NCBI RefSeq assembly: GCF_003326755.1 | Contig: NZ_JPWH01000004.1 | Coordinates: 186,001-250,000 of the forward strand | Source of the DNA: Thalassospira profundimaris | GTDB lineage: Bacteria > Pseudomonadota > Alphaproteobacteria > Rhodospirillales > Thalassospiraceae | Direction: 5' to 3' | DNA length: 64,000 nt | Shown: in pieces, positions 13,792-23,605 of the stretch | How the letters are laid out: each line of letters opens with the position of its first letter | Numbering within the stretch: the first letter of the stretch is position 1 | The notes under the pieces: model-generated | The model's database searches: none | Told to the model about the DNA's origin: nothing | Seen by the model: the letters and a program-made list of their open reading frames with translations, nothing else | Position numbers and translations under genes: made by a program

Positions 13792-15252
13792 TTAGTCCGT
13801 TTGCCCCGGTGCTTCCTCCAGGCCATATTTGCGAATGCGATAGCGCAGGGTTTCGCGGGTGGTGCCAAGGGCCCGCACGGTTGCCATGACATTATAGTCA
13901 TTTAATTCCAGTGCTTTGCGAATGATTTTTTCTTCCATTTCCTCTAGCGACACTGACCCGTCCAGCGGCAGGGTGATGGCGTGTTTGGGCGTCGGCTGGT
14001 GCTGGTCCTGGTCCTGGTCCTGGTCCTGTGTCACAGGTTCGGATATGCTGGTGCCATCCTGTTGCGGCATCGTTGATGGCGACGGATGAATTCCCAACCA
14101 TTCGCCGGGAAGATCCGGGCCATTTGCCAGCATGACCGATCGTTCAATCACATTGCGCAATTCCCGCACATTGCCCGGCCAGCTATAGGATTTCAGAATG
14201 TTCAATACGGCGGCAGGCACCCGTTTTACCTGTTTTCCCGAACGGGCATTAAATTCGACAATCAGGCTGTCAACGATGGGGGCGATGTCCTCGACCCGGC
14301 TGCGCAAGGCGGGCAGCGATAGTTCAAACACCGAAATGCGGTGATACAGGTCAAGGCGGAAATTACCCTTGGCCGATTCCGCCCGCAAATCGCGGTTCGA
14401 GGCGGCAACAAGCTGAATATCAACCGATATTTTTTCTTCCCCGCCCACCCGGCGAAAACTCTGTTCCTCGATCGAGGTTAAAAGTTTCGATTGCAGGCCA
14501 ATATCCATTTCGCCGATTTCATCCAAAAACAGGGTGCCGCCGTCGGCCTGTTCCATCAGGCCGCGATGGCGGCCCTTGGCCCCGGTAAAGGCACCCGATT
14601 CATGGCCAAAAAGTTCGGATTCCAGCATGTCCTTGGGAATCGCGGCACAGTTAAGGTCAATAAACGGGCCTTCCTTGCGTTTTCCCGAATAATGCAGGAT
14701 TTTTGCAACCAGCCCCTTGCCCGTCCCGGTTTCACCGCCAATCAGGATGCTGGTAATCGGCACATTGCCAAGCTGTCCCAGCATGTTGCGCACCTGTTCG
14801 GCGGCATCGCTGGGGCCGATAAAACTTTGCGGGCTGAATTTTGAAACGGCCTGTTGGGTGGTGTCGTTGATGCGCTGTCGGGCCTGTGCGCCGCGCGTCG
14901 CCGTGGCAATCGTCAGGTCCAGCTTGTGAAAATCCAGGGGCTTTGCCAGAAAATCCAGTGCGCCCAAGTCGGCTGCGCGTTCAATATCCTTGCGGGTGCC
15001 ATAACCGGAAAGGAATATCCATTCCGATTGAACATTCTGCTCGCGGGCTTCTTCCAGAAAATCCAGGCCATTGCCATCGGGCAAATTCATGTCAGACAGG
15101 ACGATCGCCGGGGCAAAACCCAGTTCTATAAACAGCCGCCTTGCATCCTCGATCCGCGGCGAGAGGGTGACGCGCCAGCCTTCGCGCTCGAACCGGCGTT
15201 TAAGCTCGTTTCCCAGAAGTCTTTCATCTTCGATGATGGCAATGGTTTTCAT
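13792..15252 (-). CDS. NtrC-class sigma-54-dependent response regulator
   Basis: 486 residues. Receiver domain (residues 1-120) with phospho-acceptor Asp54 (VLSDMNLPDG) and Lys104. AAA+ domain with Walker A GETGTGKG (173-180) and the sigma-54 contact loop GAFTGA (220-225), intact. Fis-type helix-turn-helix at the C-terminus (VMATVRALGTTRETLRYRIRKYG). A Gln-Asp repeat linker (QDQDQDQDQ) joins the last two. Its ATG directly follows the kinase stop. It should activate sigma-54 promoters when phosphorylated, and the five adjacent paralogue promoters are the obvious targets (inference). Confidence 0.9.
   Translation of the reverse strand: MKTIAIIEDERLLGNELKRRFEREGWRVTLSPRIEDARRLFIELGFAPAIVLSDMNLPDGNGLDFLEEAREQNVQSEWIFLSGYGTRKDIERAADLGALDFLAKPLDFHKLDLTIATATRGAQARQRINDTTQQAVSKFSPQSFIGPSDAAEQVRNMLGQLGNVPITSILIGGETGTGKGLVAKILHYSGKRKEGPFIDLNCAAIPKDMLESELFGHESGAFTGAKGRHRGLMEQADGGTLFLDEIGEMDIGLQSKLLTSIEEQSFRRVGGEEKISVDIQLVAASNRDLRAESAKGNFRLDLYHRISVFELSLPALRSRVEDIAPIVDSLIVEFNARSGKQVKRVPAAVLNILKSYSWPGNVRELRNVIERSVMLANGPDLPGEWLGIHPSPSTMPQQDGTSISEPVTQDQDQDQDQHQPTPKHAITLPLDGSVSLEEMEEKIIRKALELNDYNVMATVRALGTTRETLRYRIRKYGLEEAPGQTD
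14004..14027 (+). repeat. Hexanucleotide microsatellite in regulator linker
   Basis: Four perfect copies of GGTCCT (minus strand AGGACC), coding for the Gln-Asp linker. Slippage would change linker length without a frameshift. Confidence 0.7.
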
Positions 15253-16710
15253 TTATTTGCCCTCGCATGGCAGAATGATTGTTGTTTGTGCACCGCCCAG
15301 CTCGCTTTTATCCAGGCGCATTTCACCGCCGTGACTGCGGACCAAATGGTCGATAATGGACAGGCCCAGCCCGGCACCGTTGGGTTTGGCCGATTGCAGG
15401 GGACGCAATCCCTTGCCCAGCAATGTTTCGGGGTATCCGGGGCCGGAATCCGATATTGTCAATTGGGCGGTGTTATCCTGTGTGACAAAGCGGACAAGGA
15501 TTTTCCCCGGATGATCGCCCATTGCCTCGCAGGCATTTTTCAAAAGATTGAGCAAAATCTGGCGCACCGTATCACGCGGCAGAAAAACATCATCCGCCGT
15601 GATTTCCGATGTCATGGTGATATGTTCGGGCAGGCGATAGCCAAACAGTTTAATCACATCGCCAATCAATTGTTCCGCCGGGATTGTCACGGCCTCTTCA
15701 TGCAGGAAAGGACGGCTTTGCAGCAGGGAATTTAACAACCGTGTTATCCGGTCCATTTCCTCGGTAATCAGGGTGATGCGTTCTTTATGGTCGGCATCGT
15801 CGATTTCGATTTCCAGATTATGCAGCGCCATTGAGATACCGGAAATGGGGTTGCGCAGTTCGTGCGCCAGCCGGGCGGAAAATTCGCCAATCGCGGCAAG
15901 GCGGGCACCATTTTCCAGTTCGTCCTGCTGGCGCAACAGGGTTTCGGCAGCGGCCCGCACCTGTGCCTGCAATTGTTCGGTATATTCGCTTTGTTGCCTG
16001 GCGGCATCGCGCAGGCGGGTGGTCATATCGTTATAATGGGCGTAAATCGGCGTTAACGGGTCATTGTCTGACAGCGGACGAATATTGGAAAATTCCAGGT
16101 TGCCCACATTATCAAGCAATTCGGACAGACGGTTAACCGCGCGAAAGGACCGTCGCTGGAACCAGACGATCAGGGCAATCGAACAAAATGGAATGATCGC
16201 CAGCGCCACCAGGGCCACGGTCATTTCCTGATTGGCCGACTGGCGTGCATTTTTGACGGTTTGCTGTTGCAGGCGGCTTTCTTCGGCATTGATTTCGCGG
16301 ATCAGCGATAATGCACCCACAAGATTGCTGCGCGGATTGTCGATTGGCGGTTTCAGATAATCATCAGCAGCTTGCAAATTTTGTGGTGTTGCGTCCGACA
16401 GCGCGCCACTGGCGATTTGTAACTGTTCAATATTGTTGCGAATCTGGTTCAGGTCGGACGGATCCGGTGGAACCTGGTTGCCAAGATGCTGCACCAGCAA
16501 TTTGCTGATCCCGACATCAATTTGCTGAAGTTTGTGAAGGTAATGGATGTGATGTTCCAGCGGGTCAAGCCGGCTTGCCGACCGCCATGCCGAATAGGCC
16601 AGAAAAGCCAGCGACATCATCAGTCCCACAGTGGCAAGCGTGATCGAGACTTTTAAAGGGCGCAGCAGTGTTTTTCGCGCCGAAGTGTGGCTTGCGCTGG
16701 AAGTTTTCAT
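15253..16710 (-). CDS. Membrane sensor histidine kinase
   Basis: 485 residues from the ATG at 16710 (AGGA nine bases upstream); an upstream open frame adds 19 unlikely residues. TM1 about 21-43, a periplasmic sensor of about 120 residues with no domain I recognise, TM2 about 163-185, a HAMP-like linker, coiled coil, then the H-box LAHELRNP with His283. ATPase motifs follow (NLLKNACEAM, DSGPGYP, GAGLGLSIID). Partner of the adjacent NtrC-class regulator. Sensor class resembles NtrB/ZraS-type sigma-54 kinases. Confidence 0.88.
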   Translation of the reverse strand: MKTSSASHTSARKTLLRPLKVSITLATVGLMMSLAFLAYSAWRSASRLDPLEHHIHYLHKLQQIDVGISKLLVQHLGNQVPPDPSDLNQIRNNIEQLQIASGALSDATPQNLQAADDYLKPPIDNPRSNLVGALSLIREINAEESRLQQQTVKNARQSANQEMTVALVALAIIPFCSIALIVWFQRRSFRAVNRLSELLDNVGNLEFSNIRPLSDNDPLTPIYAHYNDMTTRLRDAARQQSEYTEQLQAQVRAAAETLLRQQDELENGARLAAIGEFSARLAHELRNPISGISMALHNLEIEIDDADHKERITLITEEMDRITRLLNSLLQSRPFLHEEAVTIPAEQLIGDVIKLFGYRLPEHITMTSEITADDVFLPRDTVRQILLNLLKNACEAMGDHPGKILVRFVTQDNTAQLTISDSGPGYPETLLGKGLRPLQSAKPNGAGLGLSIIDHLVRSHGGEMRLDKSELGGAQTTIILPCEGK

Positions 16711-16740
16711 ACAGGCTGTTCCTGAATAAGACGGAAGTGC

Positions 16741-16768
16741 CGTGACCTGTTCTGGCGAAAAGGTCACG
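16741..16768 (-). promoter_or_regulatory. Dyad upstream of the kinase gene
   Basis: CGTGACCT (16741-16748) and AGGTCACG (16761-16768) form an 8-bp inverted repeat about 30 bp before the kinase start. Possible operator of the two-component operon. Unlike the paralogue activator sites. Confidence 0.35.
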
Positions 16769-16794
16769 ATAGAGGCAGGAACAGACTGTACTAA

Positions 16795-16825
16795 AAAAAG
16801 ATTACGGCAAACAGATGATTGCCGT
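16795..16825 (-). terminator. Terminator of purD
   Basis: ACGGCAA (16804-16810) pairs with TTGCCGT (16819-16825). The minus strand continues AATCTTTTTTTAG. Confidence 0.65.
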
Positions 16826-16829
16826 TTCG

Positions 16830-18113
16830 TCAGTTCTTTTCCCGCGCAATGGCCCGCCAGCCAATGTCACGGCGGCAAAAACCCTCCGGCCAATCAATTT
16901 TATCAACCGCTTCATAGGCGCGTTTTTGTGCTTCGCGAACATTATTGCCCCGTGCGGTGATACCCAAAACCCGGCCACCAGTGGCGGTCAGGCGGTCGCC
17001 ATCCATTTGGGTGCCAGCATGTAGGATTTTAACCTTGTCCAGCGCATCGGCTGCCGCAACATTGCGAATTTCCGTGCCCTTTTCATAGGACCCCGGGTAG
17101 CCCTTTGCGGCCATCACAACGACCATTGCGGTTTCATCAAACCATTCGGGTTTCACCTGGTCCAGCGTGCCGCTGGCGGCACCATCAAGAATATTAAGAA
17201 TATCGGATTTCAACCGGCTCATCAGAACCTGGCATTCCGGGTCGCCAAAGCGAATGTTGTATTCGATCAGCTTGGGGTTTTCGTTTTCATCAATCATCAA
17301 ACCGGCAAACAGCACCCCCTTGAACGGGTGGCCTTCGGCGGCCATGCCCTTGACGGTCGGTATGATGATATCGCGCATCACGCGTTCTTCAACGGTGGCG
17401 GTGAAAACCGGGGCGGGGCTATAGGCGCCCATGCCGCCGGTATTGGGGCCGGTATCGCCTTCACCAACCGCCTTGTGGTCCTGGGCTGCGACCAGCGGAA
17501 TAACATTTTCGCCATCGCAAACGGCAAAGAAGGATGCTTCCTCGCCGGTCATAAATTCCTCGATCACGATTTCCGCGCCAGCATCGCCAAATTTGCCACC
17601 CACCATACATTCGTCAATCGCGGCGATGGCGTCGTCAACTGTCTGGCAAATCGTCACACCCTTGCCAGCGGCCAGGCCATCGGTTTTCACCACAATCGGC
17701 GCACCCTGTTTTTCAACAAAGGCTTTGGCATCGGCCGGGGTGGTAAAGCGGCCATAGGCGGCCGTCGGCACGCCGAATTTGGCAACCATATCCTTCATGA
17801 AACCCTTGGAGCCTTCAAGCTGGGCGGCCGCCTTTGAACAACCGAAGGATTTGATCCCGGCGGCGTCAAGGGCATCAACCAGGCCTGCGACCAGCGGGGC
17901 TTCGGGGCCAACAACCACCAGATCAACAGCATTGTCGCGGGCGAACGTAACCAGCCCTGCAATATCGCCATCGGAAATGGCGACACATTCGGCGGAATCG
18001 GCAATACCGGCATTGCCCGGTGCACACCACAGTTTGGTCAAACGCGGGCTGCGCGCAATCGCCCAGCATAATGCGTGTTCCCGTCCACCGCCGCCAACGA
18101 CCAGAACTTTCAT
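16830..18113 (-). CDS. purD: Phosphoribosylamine-glycine ligase
   Basis: GARS, the second step of purine synthesis, joining glycine to phosphoribosylamine with ATP. 427 residues, normal family length. N-terminal [18 protein letters not shown]-grasp body ([33 protein letters not shown]) and C-terminal [12 protein letters not shown]. The open frame runs about 80 codons further up, but the conserved N-terminus fixes the ATG at 18113. Single gene, divergent from xseA. Confidence 0.95.
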   Translation of the reverse strand: MKVLVVGGGGREHALCWAIARSPRLTKLWCAPGNAGIADSAECVAISDGDIAGLVTFARDNAVDLVVVGPEAPLVAGLVDALDAAGIKSFGCSKAAAQLEGSKGFMKDMVAKFGVPTAAYGRFTTPADAKAFVEKQGAPIVVKTDGLAAGKGVTICQTVDDAIAAIDECMVGGKFGDAGAEIVIEEFMTGEEASFFAVCDGENVIPLVAAQDHKAVGEGDTGPNTGGMGAYSPAPVFTATVEERVMRDIIIPTVKGMAAEGHPFKGVLFAGLMIDENENPKLIEYNIRFGDPECQVLMSRLKSDILNILDGAASGTLDQVKPEWFDETAMVVVMAAKGYPGSYEKGTEIRNVAAADALDKVKILHAGTQMDGDRLTATGGRVLGITARGNNVREAQKRAYEAVDKIDWPEGFCRRDIGWRAIAREKN

Positions 18114-18235
18114 GACTTTTACCCCGACTGCTTGATGGTCCAGATGTGATCCTTTAGGCTTCACATCCTCAGTGCGTAACAAATTACGCAACCGCGTTAA
18201 TAATTCACGCGGGCTTTTAGCATAAAGTAGCCTTG

Positions 18236-19933
18236 ATGACGCAAGATTTGTTCGACCCATATGCCCCGCAACCGCAACAAACCGGCAATATGCCGGAATT
18301 TTCGGTATCCGACCTGTCCAACGCGCTGAAACGCACGGTCGAGGATGCCTTTTCATTTGTCCGGGTGCGTGGCGAAATTTCCGGTTTTAAACGTGCGGCC
18401 AGCGGCCATCTTTATTTGGCACTGAAGGATGACAATGCCGTGCTGGATGCGGTGTGCTGGCGCGGTGTTGCCAGCAAACTTGGCATTTCGCCCGAAGATG
18501 GCATGGAAGTGATCGTCACCGGGCGCTTAACGACCTTTCCGGGCCGGTCCAAATACCAGATCGTGATCGACAGCATGGAAGTTGCTGGCGAAGGCGCGCT
18601 TCTGAAATTGCTGGAAGATCGCAAAAAGAAACTGGCTGCCGAAGGCCTGTTTGATGCGGATCGCAAACGCCCCATTCCGTTTTTGCCCGAGGTGATTGGT
18701 ATTGTTACCTCGCCGACGGGTGCCGTGATTCGCGATATTATGCACCGCCTGCGCGAACGTTTTCCGCGCCGGGTGTTGTTATGGCCGGTGCTGGTGCAGG
18801 GCAAAGGGGCGGCTGAACAGGTGGCCAATGCCGTGCGGGGTTTCAACGAATTACTGCCGCATGGCGATATTCCGCGCCCCGATGTGCTGATTGTCGCACG
18901 CGGTGGTGGCTCGCTGGAGGATTTATGGTCCTTTAACGAGGAAATCGTTGCCCGTGCGGTGGCGGACTCAACCATTCCCGTCATTTCGGCGGTGGGGCAT
19001 GAAACCGATACCACCCTGATCGATTTTGTCTCTGATCTGCGGGCACCGACACCCACCGGGGCCGCCGAAAAGGCCGTACCCGTGCGGCTGGATTTGCTGG
19101 CCCAAGTCAATGACGACGGCCAGCGCCTGATTGGCGCGGTGCGCCGATTGGCGGGGGATAAACGCATGGGGCTGGAAAGTGCGGCCCGTGCGCTGGGCGA
19201 CCCGCGTCGCATGCTCGAAGATCGGGCACAAAGCCTTGATAACTGGTCGGACCGGTTGCCGCGCGCCACGCAATCGGTTTTGCAGCAGGCACGCGCCCGG
19301 CTGAACGAAACCGCATCGCGCCTGGCAAGCCCGCGTGAACAGCTTTCGGAAAAACGCAACCGGCTGGAAAATGCCGGGTTGAAACTGCAAACCGTGATGG
19401 ACCGGCAGGTGCAGCAGCAAAAATCCCGACTGGATCGCGCCGCAGCAGGCCTGCGCCCCAACGATGCCAAAAACGAGATTCGCCGCAATAACCGCCAGAT
19501 CGAGGATTTGGGGGATCGTTTGAAACGTGCGGCGCAAAATGCCCTGGTTCGGGAACGCGAAGGACTGGCGCGGTATGATCGTTTGCTGGAAAGTTTTTCC
19601 TATCGCAATGTTTTGAAACGTGGTTTTGCCGTGGTGCGTGATGCTGACGGCAAATTGATCGATCATGCCGCCATGCTGGCAATGGGGCAGCATTATCGCC
19701 TGGAAATGCAGGATGGCAGTGCGGATATGCAGCTTGCCGGAGATCAATCTGTTGCAAACAGCCCTGCAACTGGCACCCCCACACCGCAGACCGAAACACC
19801 TTCCCGTTCCACGGCACCCGATCCGCAGGCCGAAACTGCTGCCACCAGTCCTGCTGTGGAAAAACCCAAAAAGCCGCGCCGTAAAAAAGACCCCACCCCC
19901 AAAGAAGATGACCGTCAAGGGAGCCTGCTATAA
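18236..19933 (+). CDS. xseA: Exodeoxyribonuclease VII large subunit
   Basis: Cytoplasmic single-strand DNA nuclease subunit. OB-fold near residues 20-115 ([39 protein letters not shown]). Catalytic core with [15 protein letters not shown] and [17 protein letters not shown], then a long coiled coil. 565 residues, roughly 100 longer than the E. coli protein because of a low-complexity Pro/Thr/Lys tail ([16 protein letters not shown]). The ATG at 18236 is preferred to the adjacent TTG. Its stop overlaps the next start (TAATG). Confidence 0.93.
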   Translation: MTQDLFDPYAPQPQQTGNMPEFSVSDLSNALKRTVEDAFSFVRVRGEISGFKRAASGHLYLALKDDNAVLDAVCWRGVASKLGISPEDGMEVIVTGRLTTFPGRSKYQIVIDSMEVAGEGALLKLLEDRKKKLAAEGLFDADRKRPIPFLPEVIGIVTSPTGAVIRDIMHRLRERFPRRVLLWPVLVQGKGAAEQVANAVRGFNELLPHGDIPRPDVLIVARGGGSLEDLWSFNEEIVARAVADSTIPVISAVGHETDTTLIDFVSDLRAPTPTGAAEKAVPVRLDLLAQVNDDGQRLIGAVRRLAGDKRMGLESAARALGDPRRMLEDRAQSLDNWSDRLPRATQSVLQQARARLNETASRLASPREQLSEKRNRLENAGLKLQTVMDRQVQQQKSRLDRAAAGLRPNDAKNEIRRNNRQIEDLGDRLKRAAQNALVREREGLARYDRLLESFSYRNVLKRGFAVVRDADGKLIDHAAMLAMGQHYRLEMQDGSADMQLAGDQSVANSPATGTPTPQTETPSRSTAPDPQAETAATSPAVEKPKKPRRKKDPTPKEDDRQGSLL

Positions 19934-20787
19934 TGCGTTCAAAATTTGTTGCCGTTGCCTTGACTTTGATGGGGGTGATGATTGCCGAACCACTGACCGC
20001 CCGCGCGGCGGAACCGGTTTATAAAGGCAGTTTTACCCAGGGCGGGATTGTTTTTGGTGAAACCACACCGGGTACGGCGGTAGAACTGGACGGCGAAAAA
20101 ATTGACACCATCGCGCCAGATGGCAACTTTGTGCTGGGCTTTGCCCGCGATTATGAAGGTCCGGCCACGGTGACGCTGTTGCACAAGGATGGCAGCACCG
20201 AACAGTTTACCTATCCCATCACCCATCGCACCTTTGACATTCAGCGCATTGATGGCCTGCCCAAAAAAATGGTCACACCCGACCCGGCGGTGATGGACCG
20301 TATCCATGATGATTCCCGTCAGGCGCGCGACGCCCGGGTCGCCCGCTATGATCAGGAATATTATAAATCCGGGTTTATTTGGCCTGCAACCGGGCCGATT
20401 AGCGGTGTTTATGGATCACAGCGCATTTTAAATGGCGAACCGCGCGCCCCGCATTGGGGTGTGGATATTGCCGTGCCAACAGGTACGCCCGTTGTGGCCC
20501 CGGCTGACGGGGTGGTGACACTGGCCCATCCCGATATGTATTTTTCCGGGGCAACCCTGTTTGTGGATCATGGGCTGGGTGTTGTTTCGGCCTTTTTGCA
20601 TCTATCTGAAATCGATGTCAAAGTGGGTGATGTGGTCCATAAGGGCGATGTTATTGCCCATTCGGGTGCCAGTGGCCGGGCAACCGGCCCGCATTTGGAC
20701 TGGCGGATCAATGTGGGGCCAACGCGTATTGATGCGGCCCTGTTGGTACCGCCGATGGAACAGGTTTTGGCAGGGGCGAAAAAATGA
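19933..20787 (+). CDS. Exported M23-family peptidase (LytM-like)
   Basis: 284 residues with a Sec signal (cleavage near TARA/AEP). An N-terminal beta domain is followed by an M23 metallopeptidase domain with zinc ligands His174 and Asp178 (HWGVDIA), His223 (FLHLS) and His254 (GPHLDW). All are present, so it is probably an active cell-wall endopeptidase. It overlaps xseA upstream and the GGT gene downstream by a few bases, making a tight operon. Confidence 0.88.
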   Translation: MRSKFVAVALTLMGVMIAEPLTARAAEPVYKGSFTQGGIVFGETTPGTAVELDGEKIDTIAPDGNFVLGFARDYEGPATVTLLHKDGSTEQFTYPITHRTFDIQRIDGLPKKMVTPDPAVMDRIHDDSRQARDARVARYDQEYYKSGFIWPATGPISGVYGSQRILNGEPRAPHWGVDIAVPTGTPVVAPADGVVTLAHPDMYFSGATLFVDHGLGVVSAFLHLSEIDVKVGDVVHKGDVIAHSGASGRATGPHLDWRINVGPTRIDAALLVPPMEQVLAGAKK

Positions 20788-22322
20788 AAATACGGGGCGC
20801 GGTGGCGGCAGGACATATCGAAACAGCCCGCGCCGCGTGCGACGTGCTGGAAGCTGGCGGGACGGCCTTTGATGCCATCATCGCCGCCATGTGGGCCGCC
20901 TGCGTTGCCGAACCTGTTTTGGCCTCCCTTGGTGGTGGCGGGTTTTTAATGGCCCGCCCGGCGGGTAAACCACCGCAGCTTTATGATTTTTTCGTTGAAA
21001 CACCCCTGGCAAAGCGCCCGGCGGAACAGTTGGAATTTGAAAGCCGTATCGCCACCTTTGCCGGTGGCGTGGAGCAGGAGTTTCACGGGGGGTATGGCGC
21101 GGTGGCCACACCGGGTGTTGTGGCAGGTTTGTTTGCCGTGCATCGTGATCTGGCCTCTATGCCAATGGCTGATTTGGCAGCTCCGGCGCGCGGCCTTGCC
21201 CGTGATGGCGTGGTGGTAGACCCGTTTCAGCATTATGTGATGAATATCGTTACTCCGCTTTTGGGTTTTTGCGATGAAACCCGCAAAACATATGGTGCCC
21301 CCAAAGAAGACGGCGATGATTTCAAGGTGATCGCTGCCAATACCCGCCATCAGCAACCCGAACTGGCCGCATCGATTGATGAATTGGTGCAAAATGGGGC
21401 GCAGGGTTTTTATCGGGGCGATTTGGCCGCCGCATTGGTTAAGGCCTGTGCGCAATCGGGCGGGTATCTGACGGCGGATGATCTGGCGAAATACCGGGTT
21501 CTGATACGTGACCCGTTACTGATACGCGGGCGGCAGGGCAAGTTTGTGCTTAATCCGCCGCCAGCCTCCGGCGGGGTTTTGGCAGGCTTTGGCCTTAAAC
21601 TGGCGCGGGATCTGGATTTGGGGGCATTTGGCGATGCCCGCCATCTTGATGCGCTGGCAGCTATTTTGAAAACGACCTCGGTTGTGCGCGGTGAATTTGG
21701 CGCTGCCCCCTCTATTTTGGGCGACGAATTTTGCGAAGGCTATCGCACGCTGATTGGCGATCGTCCCTTAACCCAAAACGGCACCACCCATATTTCCGTG
21801 GTCGATGAATTGGGCAATCTGGCCTCTGTCACCCTGTCTAACGGATCAACGTCCGGGCGGATGATTCCGGGAAGCGGTATTTTACTTAATAACATGCTGG
21901 GCGAGGCCGATTTATCGCCCGAAGGGTTTCACAACTGGCCGTGCGGCGTGCGGATGACATCAATGATGACGCCCGCCCTTTACCTTGCCAATGATGGCGC
22001 GCTGGTGGCCCTGGGCTCGGGTGGGTCCAACCGCATTCGGTCTACCATGATGCAGGTTTTGCTGAACCTGGATGTGTTTGACATGTCGCTCGAAGACGCG
22101 ATTGTCGCCCCGCGTTTGCACTTTGACGATGATTTGCTGTCGATCGAGCCGGGCTTTGATACCGATATTCTTGATCACCTGCATTTAAACGAACAGCACC
22201 GCTGGCAGGAAAGCGATATGTTTTTTGGCGGCGTTCATGCTGCTTCGTTTAACAGTTTTAGCCACAAGCTGAATGCCGCCGGCGATGCCCGGCGAAATGG
22301 GTGCGGTTTCATACTCTCCTGA
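20784..22322 (+). CDS. Gamma-glutamyltranspeptidase-family protein
   Basis: 512 residues, Ntn-hydrolase fold. N-terminal GAVAAGHIETARAACDVLEAGG. The autoprocessing threonine is in NGTTHISVVD (Thr334). The small subunit has SNGSTSGRMIPGSGILLNNM and LGSGGSNRIRS. GGT enzymes cleave glutathione and gamma-glutamyl compounds. No signal peptide is evident, so it may act in the cytoplasm, unlike E. coli Ggt. Overlaps the M23 gene by 4 bp (ATGA). Confidence 0.88.
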   Translation: MKIRGAVAAGHIETARAACDVLEAGGTAFDAIIAAMWAACVAEPVLASLGGGGFLMARPAGKPPQLYDFFVETPLAKRPAEQLEFESRIATFAGGVEQEFHGGYGAVATPGVVAGLFAVHRDLASMPMADLAAPARGLARDGVVVDPFQHYVMNIVTPLLGFCDETRKTYGAPKEDGDDFKVIAANTRHQQPELAASIDELVQNGAQGFYRGDLAAALVKACAQSGGYLTADDLAKYRVLIRDPLLIRGRQGKFVLNPPPASGGVLAGFGLKLARDLDLGAFGDARHLDALAAILKTTSVVRGEFGAAPSILGDEFCEGYRTLIGDRPLTQNGTTHISVVDELGNLASVTLSNGSTSGRMIPGSGILLNNMLGEADLSPEGFHNWPCGVRMTSMMTPALYLANDGALVALGSGGSNRIRSTMMQVLLNLDVFDMSLEDAIVAPRLHFDDDLLSIEPGFDTDILDHLHLNEQHRWQESDMFFGGVHAASFNSFSHKLNAAGDARRNGCGFILS

Positions 22323-22330
22323 GCAACGGA

Positions 22331-22819
22331 TTAATCCGGTTGCAGGACCGCGCCGACATCAAGCAATGGGGCGGCATCGATTTTTTCGGCATTCATCATC
22401 GCCGCGACCCGCTGCAGAGAGGATAACATTTGGGTTTTCTCCCAGACGGGCAGTTCTTCGAACTGGCGAATAAAATCTTCCTGCAACAGATTGGGGGCAT
22501 TGGCGATAATGTCGCGGCCCGCCTGGGTCAGGTCGGTATTGACCACGCGCTTGTCGGTCTGGGAACGTCGCCGTTCCATCAAACCGCGCTGTTCCAGGCG
22601 GTTAAGGATGGTTGTCACCGTGGCCTGGCTTAGGGATACGTGGCTTGAAATGCGTTTGACCGTGACATTTCGCATCTCGCCAATGGCGCGCAACACCATG
22701 ATTTGCGGAATGGTCAGCCCGTAAATTTTCATGATGCGTTTGGAATGCAGGTCCGTTGCGCGAATAATCTGTCGCAGGGTGACAAGAACTTCCTGCCAAT
22801 AGGGGTGCTGCTGGTCCAT
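22331..22819 (-). CDS. MarR-family transcriptional regulator
   Basis: 162 residues from the ATG at 22819; a GTG at 22852 is an alternative with no ribosome site. Winged helix-turn-helix typical of MarR (LTIPQIMVLRAI, TVKRISSHVSLSQATVTTIL, RLEQRGLMERRRSQTDKRVV). Monocistronic, convergent with the GGT gene eight bases away. The ligand and targets cannot be inferred. Confidence 0.87.
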   Translation of the reverse strand: MDQQHPYWQEVLVTLRQIIRATDLHSKRIMKIYGLTIPQIMVLRAIGEMRNVTVKRISSHVSLSQATVTTILNRLEQRGLMERRRSQTDKRVVNTDLTQAGRDIIANAPNLLQEDFIRQFEELPVWEKTQMLSSLQRVAAMMNAEKIDAAPLLDVGAVLQPD

Positions 22820-22939
22820 TGGTGAATCTTTTATGCTGAATGTTTGGCGCACATTTGTTGAAAACGGTGGGCTGGCCCGCCAGTGCGCTATCGGTTAACG
22901 GTGTTTGGGTCCAGAATCAAAGAAAAAAGATAACAGGCT

Positions 22940-23542
22940 TTATCCTCGAAACCGGCGCAAATAAAAATAAAGGCCGCCAAAGACCGCACATAAAACAGCG
23001 ATCCCGCACGCAAATACAACGAGTTTTTCGCGCCATAATGACCTGGACCGGCGGTCTTCCATGTATCCCAGCACACGTTTGCGCAGGTTGTCCATGTCGG
23101 GTGTCAAATTTCGTGCCGGAATAAAAAGTGGTGCGCCCGCGCGCGATAACAGGTCGTTGGCTGTATTGACCCGGTCCGTATAAATCGCAAACCGTTCCTC
23201 TACCGTCTCAAGGTCTTGCAGGGGGCTGTTTGTTGTTTTGGCCGATTGCGTTCGGGCCTTTATCATCGTGATCGGAGGCTGCATCAGGGTGTGATAGGGG
23301 CCAGTAAGACACGCCCGCAGGGTTCGGGGTTTTGACTTGCAGGCGATGACCTGACCGGATGCAGTATCAAGGGCGTTTTGCAGGCTTTGTTGCAAATCCA
23401 GCTCGAACCGGGCGATGGTGATACGCAATTCAATGGCTTTGTTCCGAATGTCGCTTTGTTCGGATGCGTGTGCTGGTATGATAAAAACAACCGTCAGCAA
23501 CAGTATTGTGGTTATATTGCTCAGCAGGTGTCGCAGGCACAC
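22940..23542 (-). CDS. Hypothetical exported protein with C-terminal membrane anchor
   Basis: 200 residues. N-terminal signal peptide (ITTILLLTVVFIIPAHA/SEQ), a helical periplasmic body with two cysteines (IACKSKPRTLRACL) and a heptad-like stretch, then one C-terminal membrane helix (LVVFACGIAVLCAVFGGLYF) and a basic tail. Family not recognised. It lies upstream of the MarR gene and downstream of the lipid A operon with gaps, so it is probably a separate unit. Confidence 0.55.
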   Translation of the reverse strand: MCLRHLLSNITTILLLTVVFIIPAHASEQSDIRNKAIELRITIARFELDLQQSLQNALDTASGQVIACKSKPRTLRACLTGPYHTLMQPPITMIKARTQSAKTTNSPLQDLETVEERFAIYTDRVNTANDLLSRAGAPLFIPARNLTPDMDNLRKRVLGYMEDRRSRSLWREKLVVFACGIAVLCAVFGGLYFYLRRFRG

Positions 23543-23605
23543 GGTAGGGACCTCGCGGGCATATCGAGACGCATCACATCATCAAATGCCGGTTTTGTCG
23601 CTGTC

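Noticed and set aside
14854..15735. 293-residue open frame opposite the response regulator and kinase
   Set aside because: It runs across the boundary of two clear genes in antisense and has shadow-type composition.
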